Shown here piece after piece: positions 1-8,825 of a stretch of DNA of 64,000 nt. The notes beneath the pieces are model-generated. The model had not been told where the DNA came from and ran no database searches. It was given only the letters and a program-made list of their open reading frames with translations. The stretch covers positions 477,557 through 541,556 of the forward strand of contig NZ_LMMM01000018.1 in the NCBI RefSeq assembly GCF_001422245.1. Direction: 5' to 3'. The DNA comes from Rhizobium sp. Leaf262 (GTDB lineage: Bacteria > Pseudomonadota > Alphaproteobacteria > Rhizobiales > Rhizobiaceae). The position numbers and the translations under genes were made by a program. Every line of letters begins with the position of its first letter. Within the stretch, counting starts at the first letter, position 1.

Positions 1-240
1 GGCGAGGATTTCTCGGAATTCTGCTGGTCTTTCACGAACGGCATTCCTGTTCTAGGTGACGGGAAAAGCTGGGTTGCGACCACGACCCTCTCCGAGACGA
101 TCTCTGAGGAATTGAAGCGGCGCGGTTTCAAATTTGTCGGCCCTACGATCACCTACGCATGGATGCAGGCGGTCGGCATCGTCAACGATCACTCTCTTAG
201 CTGCTTTCGACGTCATGCACAGCCCGAAAGTTGGCGCTAA
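1..240 (+). CDS. tag: DNA-3-methyladenine glycosylase I (Tag), 3' end only
   Basis: The reading frame is open from the first base to a TAA at 238-240 and gives the last 79 residues of a Tag-family protein. Tag is a cytosolic base-excision enzyme that removes 3-methyladenine from alkylated DNA. Family signatures visible are FCWSFTNG, the FKFVGPTITYAWMQAVGIVN helix region and a final C-F-R-R-H segment; the conserved Cys and His at the C-terminus match the zinc-binding 'snap' described for Tag. The start lies outside the window, so integrity of the N-terminal half cannot be judged. Confidence 0.9.
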   Translation, partial: GEDFSEFCWSFTNGIPVLGDGKSWVATTTLSETISEELKRRGFKFVGPTITYAWMQAVGIVNDHSLSCFRRHAQPESWR

Positions 241-434
241 GACGATCGTCATTCGCCAACTGCCATCGTGCGAGGCCAACCTCAATCAAATCGACGCAAG
301 ACAACAACCGCGCGCCAAAACGCTCGAGCTTCCTTCCCTGCACGCGGGCGATGGTACCGCAAAACCGACCGGCGAGCGCGCTTGGTGCGCCAGCGCTGCG
401 CCAAGCTTTTTAATTCTTGCTAAAAGGAGCGACG

Positions 435-1406
435 ATGTTTGCCGTTTATGCGAAAGAAGCGAATTTCAACGACCCACTCGCCTCAGTAGTCGTCGGAGAA
501 CAACCTGATCCGGTCGTTAAAGAGGGTTGGGTGCGCGTAAAGGTAACCCACGCCAGCCTGAACCGGCACGACGTGTTCACTCTTCGGGGAATGACTTCCC
601 AGGAGGAGCCTATCCCTTTCCCAATGATTCTAGGCAATGATGCCGCAGGAGTGCTCGACGACGGGACGCCGGTCGTGCTCTACCCGGTGATGGGAACAGA
701 TGACTGGAAGGGCGACGAAACGATCGACCCTTACTGGCACGTTATCAGCGAGCTCGTGCCCGGGACGATGGCCGACTATGTCGCGGTTCCGAAGCGCAAC
801 GCATTACCCATTCCTCAAGGTCTCTCTCCGCTCAACGCATCCCTGCTCAGCACGGCCTGGCTCACGGCCTATCGCTCGCTTTTTACCAAATCCCGACTGA
901 TGCCTGGCCAGTCATTGCTAGTGCAGGGAGCTTCGGGCGGCATGGCGACCGCTCTTATTCAGATGGGCAGGGCCGCTGGCTTTGAAGTGTGGGTTACAAC
1001 CCGAAACGATGAAGGGGCAGCCATCGCCGAACGTCTTGGTGCAAACAGGATATTCCGACATGGCGATGCCCTACCCCGACAAGCAGACGCGGTCGTTGAT
1101 AATATCGGGACCGCAAGTTGGGAACACAGTCTCAAGTCCGTCAAACGAGGTGGGGTCGTCGTGATCAACGGCATTACCACTGGCCACCTTGCAGAGACTA
1201 ACCTGGTGCGAATTTTCGTCGAACAGATCGACATCCGCGGAACCATTATGGGCACGCTCGAGGAAATGAAGGCCATGATGCAGTTCGTTATCGCAAACAA
1301 AATCACGCCAGAGGTCGGAGCAGTCGTTCCGATGACCGAGGCGCGTGAAGCGATCCGCAACATGATCGAGGGTCGTACCCGGGGCAAGACTGTGTTCACG
1401 CGGTGA
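435..1406 (+). CDS. Zinc-type alcohol dehydrogenase / quinone oxidoreductase-like protein (MDR superfamily)
   Basis: The 323-residue protein has the medium-chain dehydrogenase/reductase layout: an N-terminal GroES-like domain, then a Rossmann domain with the nucleotide-binding stretch LLVQGASGGMATALIQMG near residue 160. Such enzymes reduce or oxidise alcohols, enones or quinones with NAD(P)H in the cytosol; the substrate cannot be read from sequence. I chose the ATG at 435 because AAAAGGAG sits 6 bases upstream; a TTG at 417 is in frame but has no ribosome site. It stands alone, between tag and an insertion sequence, with about 190 bases of non-coding DNA before it. Confidence 0.85.
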   Translation: MFAVYAKEANFNDPLASVVVGEQPDPVVKEGWVRVKVTHASLNRHDVFTLRGMTSQEEPIPFPMILGNDAAGVLDDGTPVVLYPVMGTDDWKGDETIDPYWHVISELVPGTMADYVAVPKRNALPIPQGLSPLNASLLSTAWLTAYRSLFTKSRLMPGQSLLVQGASGGMATALIQMGRAAGFEVWVTTRNDEGAAIAERLGANRIFRHGDALPRQADAVVDNIGTASWEHSLKSVKRGGVVVINGITTGHLAETNLVRIFVEQIDIRGTIMGTLEEMKAMMQFVIANKITPEVGAVVPMTEAREAIRNMIEGRTRGKTVFTR

Positions 1407-1490
1407 TAGTGCGTCGTCGACCAGCGGTAAGAGTGATACCCTCTGCAACCCAAGCCAGCGCCGGGCAGGCCAAGCGCTGATCGCATACAG

Positions 1491-3130
1491 GGGGTCAAAA
1501 TTGGACACCGATACGGGGGATGCGGACGAAAACTTGGACCACCAGGAGGTAGTTCATATTTCTATGCAGACAGACTTCGTGCCGTTGAGCTTTACATCAG
1601 GCTTGGCAAGCAGGTTAAGGCGACCATTCGCCAGTTAGGTGATCCCACCAAGAATGCTCTAAAAAGCTGGTACCGCGAGTACGAGCAGCGTCGTGAACTG
1701 TGTGTTCGCTATCCGGCCCGAACGCCGAAATATTCCGATGAGCAGAAGCAGGCGGTGCTTGAGCACTACCGCACTCACGATCGCTGTATCTCTGCGACGA
1801 TGCGAGCCGTGGGTTATCCCGGTCGTGGAACCTTGACGGCTTGGGTTCGAGAAGCGTTTCCGGAATTGAAGACATCCATAGTCGGTCGATCGTGGCGTCC
1901 GGCCTATCCTGAGAGTTTGAAACAGGTCGGTGTCATCGAGCTTTGCAGTGGAGAGGAAAGTGCCCAACGAGTAGCGGACCGACTGGGCGTATGCAGGCCG
2001 ACGTTGTACAACTGGAAAGATCAGCTACTCGGTCATGAGGCTTCTTCATCCATGAAACGCCGCAAAGCCAACTCCAAAGCGCCACAACGTGAGGAACTCG
2101 AGCGACAGCTTGAAGCTCTACAGCGTGATGTCCGCCAGTTGCAACTCGAACATGATCTCCTGAAGAAGGCCAATGAACTTTTAAAAAAAGGCCTGGGCGT
2201 CGATCTGCTGACCCTGAGTAATCGGGAGAAGACACAGCTAATTAACGCCCTAAAGGAAGTTTACCGCTTGCCAGAACTGCTCGCCCAGCTACGAATTGCC
2301 CGAAGCTCATACTTTTACCACCGTATGCGCACGTGTCTGGCAGACAAGTATGCTGCCGTCCGGCACAGCCTTGTGGAAATCTTTGGAGCAAACCGTCGTT
2401 GTTACGGCTATCGCAGGCTGCAGGCGTCACTGGCCAGGAAAAGTGTGATCATCTCGGAAAAGGTTGTCCAGCGATTGATGAAGCAGGAGTGCTTGGTCGC
2501 ACCCAGACCGCGCCGACGGCGTTTCGGATCATACCTGGGAGAAATAAGTCCAGCACCCGAGAACCTGTTCAATCGCAACTTCCATGCAAAAGCGCCGAAT
2601 GTGAAGTGGCTGACAGACATTACCGAGTTCCAAATCCCGGCTGGGAAGGTACATCTTTAGCCGATCATCGACTGCTTCGATGGCATGGTCATCAGTTGGT
2701 CGATAGGAACGCAGCCAGACGCGGGGCTGGTCAATACTATGCTGCATGCCGCTATCGAGACCGTGACATAGCGCGGAACGACCAATAGTCCATTCTGATC
2801 GCGGAGCCCATTACCGTTGGCCTGGCTGGCTCACGCGGATCAGCGACGCGAAACTCGTTCGTTCAATGTCCCGAAAGGGCTGCTCACAAGATAACGCCGC
2901 TTGCGAGGGGTTCTTCGGCCGATTGAAAACGGAACTCTTCTATCCACAAGACTGGAAGGCCATCACGATCGACCAGTTCGTTAGAGAAGTGGATGCCTAT
3001 ATCCGCTGGTACAATGAGAAGCGTATCAAAATATCGCTGGTATCACTCAGCCCGGGCGAATATCGTAAGAGACTTGGTCTTAACCCATAAAACAGTCCAA
3101 CTTTTTATCCGCACCCCCACGGGGTCAATA
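1491..3130 (+). mobile_element. Degenerate IS3-family insertion sequence
   Basis: The element carries a broken IS3-type transposase and has imperfect terminal inverted repeats. The left repeat, TGCGGACGAAAACTTGGAC at 1521-1539, matches the reverse complement of 3095-3113 at 16 of 19 positions, and the G-rich flanks extend the similarity outward. GGGGTCAA occurs at both outer edges (1491 and 3121), so exact ends are uncertain by some tens of bases. The right end abuts the remnant of a methyltransferase gene. No clear target-site duplication was found. Confidence 0.75.
1560..3090 (+). pseudogene. IS3-family transposase, broken by a stop and a frameshift
   Basis: The first part reads as an IS3 OrfA-like helix-turn-helix region fused in frame to an OrfB-like integrase region; the 1560-1754 stretch lacks a good start and probably once had one just upstream. 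The catalytic DDE triad can be traced: first Asp in WLTDITEF (about 2610), second in HSDRGAHY (about 2795, other frame), Glu in ACEGFFGRLKTE (about 2910). The frame is interrupted by TAG at 2658-2660, where related proteins would have Ser, and again by a frameshift between about 2770 and 2800, so no full-length transposase can be made. The C-terminal 74 residues remain open at 2866-3090. Confidence 0.8.
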
Positions 3131-3323
3131 TTCAACGCCCATTGACATATCGATCCCGTCAAACTTGATATCGGAGCAGAGCCGCGCCGCTTCAAGCGCG
3201 ATCCCCGTAACCCCGGTGCCGACCTCCAGAAAAGTGCCCTGAAACGTTTTGCGCAATTTCGGTTGTGCCTTGGCTACGGACTGGATGCGGGTGAAAACGC
3301 TTTTGGACGCACGACCACGTTTG
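3131..3323 (-). pseudogene. Fragment of a SAM-dependent methyltransferase gene
   Basis: Read leftward, this stretch encodes the SAM-binding segment FQGTFLEVGTGVTGIALEAA and flanks, closely matching the intact methyltransferase gene at 47198-48064 in this window (nucleotide similarity to about 47577-47765). Only about 60 codons remain. The homology begins where the IS3 element ends, suggesting insertion or IS-associated deletion removed the rest. No start, ribosome site or complete fold is left. Confidence 0.8.
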
Positions 3324-3450
3324 AGGCGGATGGAACATGTGTCAGAGTTCTCAAGACAACTGTGAACGAGGATTGCTTTCTGGGGTAATACGAACGCGCC
3401 TTTGCGCCCCGTAACCGAAAAAGCTTACTTCTAAGACGCGGAGGTCCTAC

Positions 3451-4104
3451 TCATTGACATGACTCGTTGGCTTGGTCCTTCTGAAACGTACCTTTGATGA
3501 AGAGCGTGACAGCAGATCTCACCATTTCATCTATATTATCCGATTTTTGCGCCTCTCTATTCACCCTAATAAGCGCCTGAACCTCAGTTTCATTGATGAT
3601 GAGACAAAAAAACATCTCGGCCAGTGAGAGCGATGAAATTTTCTGGAAAGGCTCATTGAGACGATTGCGGTTTTGTTCGATAATTGCTTCTACCGCTCCA
3701 ACTCCTCGACCGCGTCCAAAGTGGTATATGGTTTGCGAAAGTTCTGGAAAACGAACAGCTTCAGCGATCATTAGCCTGTGCAAGGCAAGCGTCTTAGTGT
3801 CGCGCGATAGCTCGGAGATGTGTTCTCCAAGACGCATTAAATTGCTTTCTGGCGTATCATGCGGGACAACGACGCCTTCAAGAGGGTTAATGAGTTCGCT
3901 GCACAGACGGCTTATCGAAGCAATGAAAATGCCTTCCCGGCCTCCAAAGACATCGTCGACGTTTCGCCGTGATCCACCTGCCCTTTCGATAATCTCATCT
4001 AACTCGAGCCCGTCATATCCACGCTCAAGATAAAGTTCCGCAGCTACGTCTAGCAGGAACGACCTACGAGCATCGCATTTTGAGATCGGCTCCGCTTGTG
4101 ACAT
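3451..4104 (-). CDS. TetR/AcrR-family transcriptional regulator
   Basis: The 217-residue protein has an N-terminal TetR-type helix-turn-helix (residues about 12-60, with the LELDEIIERAGGSRRNVDDVF pattern split by the usual turn) and a C-terminal all-helical ligand domain of the AefR-like kind. Family members repress a neighbouring operon until a small molecule binds. Here the neighbours are gene fragments on both sides, so its original target is unclear. ATG at 4104 is preceded by AAAAGGAAG. A vir-box-like site lies about 310 bases upstream on the same strand. Confidence 0.85.
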   Translation of the reverse strand: MSQAEPISKCDARRSFLLDVAAELYLERGYDGLELDEIIERAGGSRRNVDDVFGGREGIFIASISRLCSELINPLEGVVVPHDTPESNLMRLGEHISELSRDTKTLALHRLMIAEAVRFPELSQTIYHFGRGRGVGAVEAIIEQNRNRLNEPFQKISSLSLAEMFFCLIINETEVQALIRVNREAQKSDNIDEMVRSAVTLFIKGTFQKDQANESCQ

Positions 4105-4141
4105 CGGTTCTTCCTTTTGCAGAGGGTGTGACTTTGGGTTT

Positions 4142-4323
4142 CATTAGATGATTGATGAATGCGTGAACCGCTTTGCCGCTCTAGGCATCTATGGGAATCG
4201 CAAGATTGTCGAACCAAATGTAAATTCCTTCTTTGGAAGGATTTACGTACATCTACTCCACTACTGGCCTCTTCGTCGCGCGCCTTTGCCCGTAGCATGC
4301 CACCGGAAAAGCCAATCGTCAGT
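4142..4323 (-). pseudogene. Fragment of a PotF-type polyamine-binding protein gene
   Basis: The stretch aligns at nucleotide level with 50765-50945, the middle to C-terminal part of the intact PotF-like gene further right, including the segment coding for an FVNSSFINY-like helix and the wobbling WFDNLAIP region. Both ends are lost and the frame is not maintained. It sits between the TetR gene and the O-antigen-ligase-like gene in the same relative order and strand as the intact copy, so it is the relic of a duplicated segment. Confidence 0.75.
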
Positions 4324-4412
4324 CAGAGAGCCTTCACGCCATTCAAAATGGGATCGACAGCTGATCTTTACAGAGAACCGGTTTCATTCATATTTCCAGT
4401 GCGCCAAGTTGC

Positions 4413-4426
4413 ATTTCAATTGCATC
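4413..4426 (-). promoter_or_regulatory. Candidate vir box (VirG-binding site)
   Basis: Read on the minus strand the site is GATGCAATTGAAAT. It fits the published 14-bp vir box R(T/A)TDCAATTGHAAY at every position. A second, weaker overlapping match lies at 4409-4422. It lies at the very 3' end of the polymerase gene and points toward the PotF fragment and the TetR gene. Confidence 0.5.
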
Positions 4427-5750
4427 AATTTGCCATGTGGCTAAGCGACGAGAGAATTTTGGCTCCTGATCCTTCTGCCCAGGTAGTATTGGTGCAATTG
4501 TATCGCACGGTTCTTATTATTCGCGTGGTTGGGGGGGCGATGACGGCACGGCGAACCATCAGTTTGCCCGCCACAAAATAAAGAAGAAACGAGCCCACCT
4601 GGTAGGCAAAAAGCAAATCGACTTCGACAAATGACCGGCAGGTAAATAGCGTTGCAACCGCAAACAACAGCAGAGATTCCATATGTCTGCGCCGCGTTAA
4701 AAACCTGGCGAGATGGCCCCAAAGGGTCGTAAGAACTACCAATATGAGACACACTGTTCCAAAGATGCCGGTTTCGACCGCGGTCTCGATATAGGTGTTG
4801 TGGAAATGGAAGCCGTTGCGCGACGGTATGTAAAACTCATCCCACAAACGCTCTGCATCCGCCAGACCGGTCACCCAATAGCCTTGGTAGCCCACGCCGA
4901 ACAAAGGACTTTCACTGAGCGCAATGATACCCTGTTGCCAAAGATACGTGCGGCCAGTCAGCGTGGAATCCTTGCCGAAAGCCTCAAGCAATGATCCAGG
5001 GCCCCCATTCCGTAGGACGAAAGTTCCGCACAACAGTGCACCGAGAAAAACCAGTAGACACAATATGACGCGATGCTTTGGGGCAAGGACCAGGGTCGAT
5101 TGCATCGCCACAGCCAGCGCAAGAACCGCCATTGTCGTTATAATTGACGTCGCGGATTGAGAGGCCAGAAGATTATAGAATGATAGCGCACCAGTGATCA
5201 GGGCTATAAAAACCCATCCCTTTCGCGCACTCAGCATCAAGGTCCCGTAGGATAGCAGACAGCCTAGCGAGGCGAACAGACCAAGTTGGTTTTTTGACGC
5301 AAATGCACCGACGAAGGTGTAACTACCGTCCAGCGCGTCACTTTCGTACCTGCCGAAAATAAGCGAATAAACAAGCACAGCAGCGCACCCCAGCGCCCCA
5401 CCTTGCGTCAACGTGGCGGTCGATAAGACGCGCATCGCAATCAGCGCGCAAGCAATGTGAGAAAAATATTGGATCGCCGCTCTAAACGAGACGCCGGGCG
5501 CCTGCGACCAAAACGCCGACAGAAAGCAAAAGACCGGGAAAGCAAAAATCCAGAAATAGCGGGAATAATTGCCCAGAACACGGCGGTAATTGACGAAGAT
5601 GAGCGAGATCCACAGCCCATAATAAAAAACGACAGCAATCGCGCCAATCTGTTGCGAATATGCAAAGATCAAGAACGAGCTTGCCGTAGCAAATATACCA
5701 TATATTTTATTCTGATCAGGGTCGATCAGCGTCGATTTCAGAATTTTCAT
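4425..5750 (-). CDS. O-antigen ligase / ExoQ-like polysaccharide polymerase
   Basis: A 441-residue membrane protein with about ten hydrophobic segments and the Wzy_C/O-antigen-ligase signature: a loop with TLTGRTYLWQQG (about residue 275), then GVGYQGYW and HFHNTYIETAVETG. Such proteins polymerise or ligate lipid-linked glycans on the periplasmic side of the inner membrane; ExoQ of rhizobial exopolysaccharide pathways belongs here. The last 30 or so residues are polar and not shared with the broken paralogue at 51898-52520. The ATG start has only a weak ribosome site. No other polysaccharide genes adjoin it, apart from the glycosyltransferase 34 kb away. Confidence 0.8.
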   Translation of the reverse strand: MKILKSTLIDPDQNKIYGIFATASSFLIFAYSQQIGAIAVVFYYGLWISLIFVNYRRVLGNYSRYFWIFAFPVFCFLSAFWSQAPGVSFRAAIQYFSHIACALIAMRVLSTATLTQGGALGCAAVLVYSLIFGRYESDALDGSYTFVGAFASKNQLGLFASLGCLLSYGTLMLSARKGWVFIALITGALSFYNLLASQSATSIITTMAVLALAVAMQSTLVLAPKHRVILCLLVFLGALLCGTFVLRNGGPGSLLEAFGKDSTLTGRTYLWQQGIIALSESPLFGVGYQGYWVTGLADAERLWDEFYIPSRNGFHFHNTYIETAVETGIFGTVCLILVVLTTLWGHLARFLTRRRHMESLLLFAVATLFTCRSFVEVDLLFAYQVGSFLLYFVAGKLMVRRAVIAPPTTRIIRTVRYNCTNTTWAEGSGAKILSSLSHMAN

Positions 5751-6269
5751 TGAGATCGTTGGACAGCCAAATTAGAATGTGGGCAGCAAAAAGCGAACGC
5801 AGCTTTTCACGCCAGTGTCGCCCCCGGCAGCGCGCCTCTCGCCAATTTCAGAACGTCAAGTGCGGCACCTCGCCTGTCTGGGCTCACACGGACGCGAGCA
5901 TGGGATACGAATAATTCACACGGGATTGACGCTTGGACCTTGCAGGATGATTTCAGATCAAGACGGTGGTGTTACATCTGAAGTGAAGCGATTGTTCATG
6001 TCGCTGCGGTGTAGAGCGTCGATCATAAGCACTGGTTCGTGCTGAATGTCTCCTGCTTGCTCGCGAACAAAGCTGGCGCGGCAACTCTCCCCAATACAAA
6101 TGAAAGACGATCGCCTGGCGGTGAAACACTAAATTGAACTTACCGTTCCAAAAAGATGCCGTGGCGATGGCTGATGCAGACTTGACAGAAGACACTCGTG
6201 TCCGCAGCGCTACCCCGGCTCTGTCCGGATAACAAATTCGAAGTAGTATCTGAGATTTGGAGGGCAAAA
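5751..6269. other. Intergenic region without recognisable gene
   Basis: Short open frames exist on both strands, but none has a ribosome site, a protein-like composition or a family signature. The region must contain the leftward promoter of the polymerase gene and the rightward promoter of the LprI-like gene. Confidence 0.5.
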
Positions 6270-6659
6270 ATGCCGACAAAAAAACTCCTGCCGGGGGTGG
6301 CAGCACTATGTCTGATTTCAAGTGGCGTTACAGCACAGAGCACCCACTGCGACAAGGCGGAAACACAAGCAGAATTGCGGCAATGCGAGCAGGCCCGCTA
6401 TCAGGACGCGGACCGAGCTTTGAACGCCCAATGGAGTCTTGTAATGTCGAAGTTTGCCAATGAACCAGACGTCGAGAAAGCACTCCTTGATGCACAACGA
6501 GCATGGATCAGCTTCCGTGATTTGCATTGCAAAACCGTGGGCGTCCAGCAAGGCGGCGGAACACTCCAACCGGTCGTCGTGGCCGGCTGCCTTGCGGATG
6601 TAACTGATAATCGTGTCGAAGAGTTCAAAGCCTTTGTAGCCGCCCCAGAGGACAACTGA
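6270..6659 (+). CDS. LprI-like lysozyme-inhibitor-family protein (DUF1311)
   Basis: The 129-residue precursor has a signal peptide (about 22 residues, ending near VTAQS) and a single DUF1311/LprI domain with the family pattern of conserved cysteines (CDKAETQAELRQCEQ, then C in the FRDLHCKT and AGCLAD segments) and the LLDAQRAWISFRD helix. Members are periplasmic; the founding Mycobacterium LprI inhibits lysozyme, but most bacterial members are uncharacterised. ATG at 6270 was chosen over the upstream in-frame start at 6198 because GGAGGG lies 5 bases before it and because it exposes the signal peptide. The next gene starts 2 bases after the stop, implying one transcript. Confidence 0.85.
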   Translation: MPTKKLLPGVAALCLISSGVTAQSTHCDKAETQAELRQCEQARYQDADRALNAQWSLVMSKFANEPDVEKALLDAQRAWISFRDLHCKTVGVQQGGGTLQPVVVAGCLADVTDNRVEEFKAFVAAPEDN

Positions 6660-6661
6660 AC

Positions 6662-7270
6662 ATGCGGCACGACATCATGATTGTTGGTAATGGTGAAATT
6701 GGTGAAACAGGCCGCGTGGCCGCTGCCAAGGCCGACTTCATCATTCGGTTCAACGAGTGCCGATCCTACGCGGCAAGCCCCTGTCGCACCGACGTCGTTG
6801 CCGTTTGCAATACAGGCAGACCTGGCAAACGGATGGCAGAAGCTGATGAATGGCGCAATCTGCCTGCGGTCAGAGATACCGTTGAGATATGGAGCGCACG
6901 CGATCCGGCGCTATTTCGTGAGATGCGGGAACCTCTGGCACAGACGCACCCGGAACTCGATGATCTCTGCGACGACTACACAGACGCCTTCGACAGATTT
7001 TGCAAGATTTCCAGCAAGCAACATGTCGTCATCGACAGAGCAATTCATGCTTTTGCAGACAAAGCGATCTCGGCCTTTGTGCCTCCCTCCTACGTCGTCC
7101 CAAGTACGGGGCTGATAGCCATAGTCGAGACGCTCAGAAGATTCCCGTCCGCGGATATTGCGCTAACCGGATTTAACCATACCGGATGGGCCGGACACCC
7201 ATTTTCAGTAGAGAGGCAGATTGTCGATCAATACGTCGCCACAGGGTCGTTGACCCGTTACGACACGTGA
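6662..7270 (+). CDS. 'Urease operon accessory' family protein, distant glycosyltransferase-29-like fold
   Basis: The 202-residue protein matches from memory a family common in Rhizobium and labelled urease operon accessory protein: an N-terminal IMIVGNGEIGETG, a D-F-I-I-R-F-N-E motif, TDVVAVCNTGRPG, CDDYTDAF, then YVVPSTGLIAIVE and GFNHTGWAGHPF near the C-terminus. The VGNG / RFN / STG / HPF-E pattern resembles the small motifs of sialyltransferase-like (GT29) folds, which is an inference. No urease genes are nearby, so the label says nothing about its role here. It is co-transcribed with the exported LprI-like protein. Confidence 0.65.
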   Translation: MRHDIMIVGNGEIGETGRVAAAKADFIIRFNECRSYAASPCRTDVVAVCNTGRPGKRMAEADEWRNLPAVRDTVEIWSARDPALFREMREPLAQTHPELDDLCDDYTDAFDRFCKISSKQHVVIDRAIHAFADKAISAFVPPSYVVPSTGLIAIVETLRRFPSADIALTGFNHTGWAGHPFSVERQIVDQYVATGSLTRYDT

Positions 7271-7308
7271 TAAAGGCGATCAAACCGATCCGCTGAAGGT
7301 TAAGAAAT

Positions 7309-7346
7309 GCCATCAACGCGTCGATTAAAGCGTGCACGTTGATGGC
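7309..7346. terminator. Bidirectional hairpin between convergent genes
   Basis: GCCATCAACG (7309-7318) pairs perfectly with CGTTGATGGC (7337-7346), and an outer pair CGATCAAA / TTTGATCG flanks it. It lies between the converging urease-accessory-family and FAH genes, the expected place for a shared terminator, although a clear T-tract is missing. Confidence 0.55.
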
Positions 7347-7361
7347 GTCTCATTTGATCGG

Positions 7362-8276
7362 CTAAAACTTTATTCTGTTAGCAAGCGTGCCTATACCGTC
7401 AATCTCAAGCTGGACCAGATCCCCTTTTTTTGGAAAACGGCCCAATTCCAGCCCGGAGCAGCCCGGCAAGCACCCGGTTGCCAGAATATCGCCGGGAACC
7501 AAGGTCTCACCCATGGCAGCATAGCGCACCATTTCCCAAGGCTCATACATGGCACCTGCGGTCTGCCCCTCGCACCAGATCTCGCCGTTGACACGGACTC
7601 TGCCTTGGAGTTTGCTGAACTGTGACAACACCTCGTCGCTCGTCACGACAATCGCGCTCATACTACCCGCAAATGTTTTGGCTTTGACCACGCCGCCAAA
7701 AGTCCCTCGTCTTGTATCGTCCCACTGGGTGTCGCGCGCACTCCAGTCATTGATGATGCACAGACCGCCGATCGCGGACTGAGCCTCTTCTGGAGAACAA
7801 TCGCGGACTTGTTTCGAAATTATCAGGCCGATTTCCAGTTCGAAATCGAGGACTGTGGAAAATAGTGGCCATTGCAGTTCGTGCTGATCAGCAATCAGAG
7901 AGCGCCCATTGCCCATATAATACTGGGGGTAGCGATAGTAGTTGGCGCGCGGACGCATCGGCGCCAACATTTTTCCCGTTACCCTTTCATACCCAGCGGC
8001 AAGGGTCTGAAGTGATCCGGATCCAAACTTCGAAACCATACCTTTGGCCGCGTTGATCATATGCTCTTCCCACAGAGCAAATGACCGCAAGGTGCCCGGC
8101 AAAAACGGAAGGCCATCGGGTGTCGAACTTGGTTCCCCGAAGAACTGGCGAAGTTCGCCAGAACCAATTGACAGCAGAGAGACGACATCACTGACGAATG
8201 GGTGGTTCAAATGCCGCCAGGTGTTTTGCTCCTCGTCAAAACCTACGGTGCGGGCCTGACTTAAACCCAATTTCAT
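7362..8276 (-). CDS. Fumarylacetoacetate hydrolase (FAH) family protein
   Basis: The 304-residue enzyme has the FAH-fold catalytic region: metal-binding acids in DFELEIGLII (about 155) and the INDWSARD segment, and a C-terminal GDILATGCLPGCSG turn. FAH-family proteins hydrolyse C-C bonds, hydrate or decarboxylate ring-cleavage products of aromatic compounds, for example fumarylacetoacetate, acylpyruvates or 2-keto-4-pentenoates. Nearby genes for a flavin monooxygenase, a GMC oxidoreductase and a LigAB-type dioxygenase support a role late in an aromatic pathway, which is an inference. ATG at 8276 has AAGGAT at suitable spacing. Confidence 0.85.
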   Translation of the reverse strand: MKLGLSQARTVGFDEEQNTWRHLNHPFVSDVVSLLSIGSGELRQFFGEPSSTPDGLPFLPGTLRSFALWEEHMINAAKGMVSKFGSGSLQTLAAGYERVTGKMLAPMRPRANYYRYPQYYMGNGRSLIADQHELQWPLFSTVLDFELEIGLIISKQVRDCSPEEAQSAIGGLCIINDWSARDTQWDDTRRGTFGGVVKAKTFAGSMSAIVVTSDEVLSQFSKLQGRVRVNGEIWCEGQTAGAMYEPWEMVRYAAMGETLVPGDILATGCLPGCSGLELGRFPKKGDLVQLEIDGIGTLANRIKF

Positions 8277-8825
8277 GCCGCAATCCTTCTTACATAAAAC
8301 TTAATGCGCAATCTGATGGCGAGCTTGCCATGCTGTGCGGTGTGGGCAGTGCTCCAAAACAGCCTAATCGGCCAAGCGCTTAATGAGAGCGAAGTGGGAA
8401 ATGCAATGTTGCAACCAAACTCAGGAGTGACGTCGCCATCACGCCCCTTCGCAACAACTTTTTGGTCTCGTTCAGACCGTTGTCCCCAAGGCTTACACTT
8501 ATCATTTTTTGCTGGTTATGCGTGCCTGGACGGAACTCCGGCGGAGGCTCGACCGCGGCGACCCGGACCGCACGTGAGCTTGCGTGAAGCAAACATCCGC
8601 TCCGTGTCATGCCCTTCATTGGACTTTGGGTACGTTTGCTGCTCAGGCGTCCCACCGAGATCTTAATGCGAGGTGGCTGCCCGCCGTCGGTATGCTCCTT
8701 AGGATGTTTCATACGGAAATCTCCTCTTGCTGAGACAGCAGGATCTCAGCGTCAGATTTCGCGGCGATTACGATTTGTCATCCGTTTCTTAAACACGAAA
8801 CAATTGCCCCTTTCGAAGCTGAAGC
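8277..8825. other. Intergenic region, no gene recognised
   Basis: The 549 bases hold several short open frames on both strands without ribosome sites or family resemblance. The leftward FAH promoter must lie near 8280-8400. No vir box was found. Confidence 0.5.

Noticed and set aside
4490..4503. TGCAATTGTATC as a further vir box
   Set aside because: It lies inside the polymerase coding region and fits poorly on its 3' side.
8380..8712. 110-codon minus-strand frame upstream of the FAH gene
   Set aside because: No ribosome site, low-complexity basic composition, no family resemblance.
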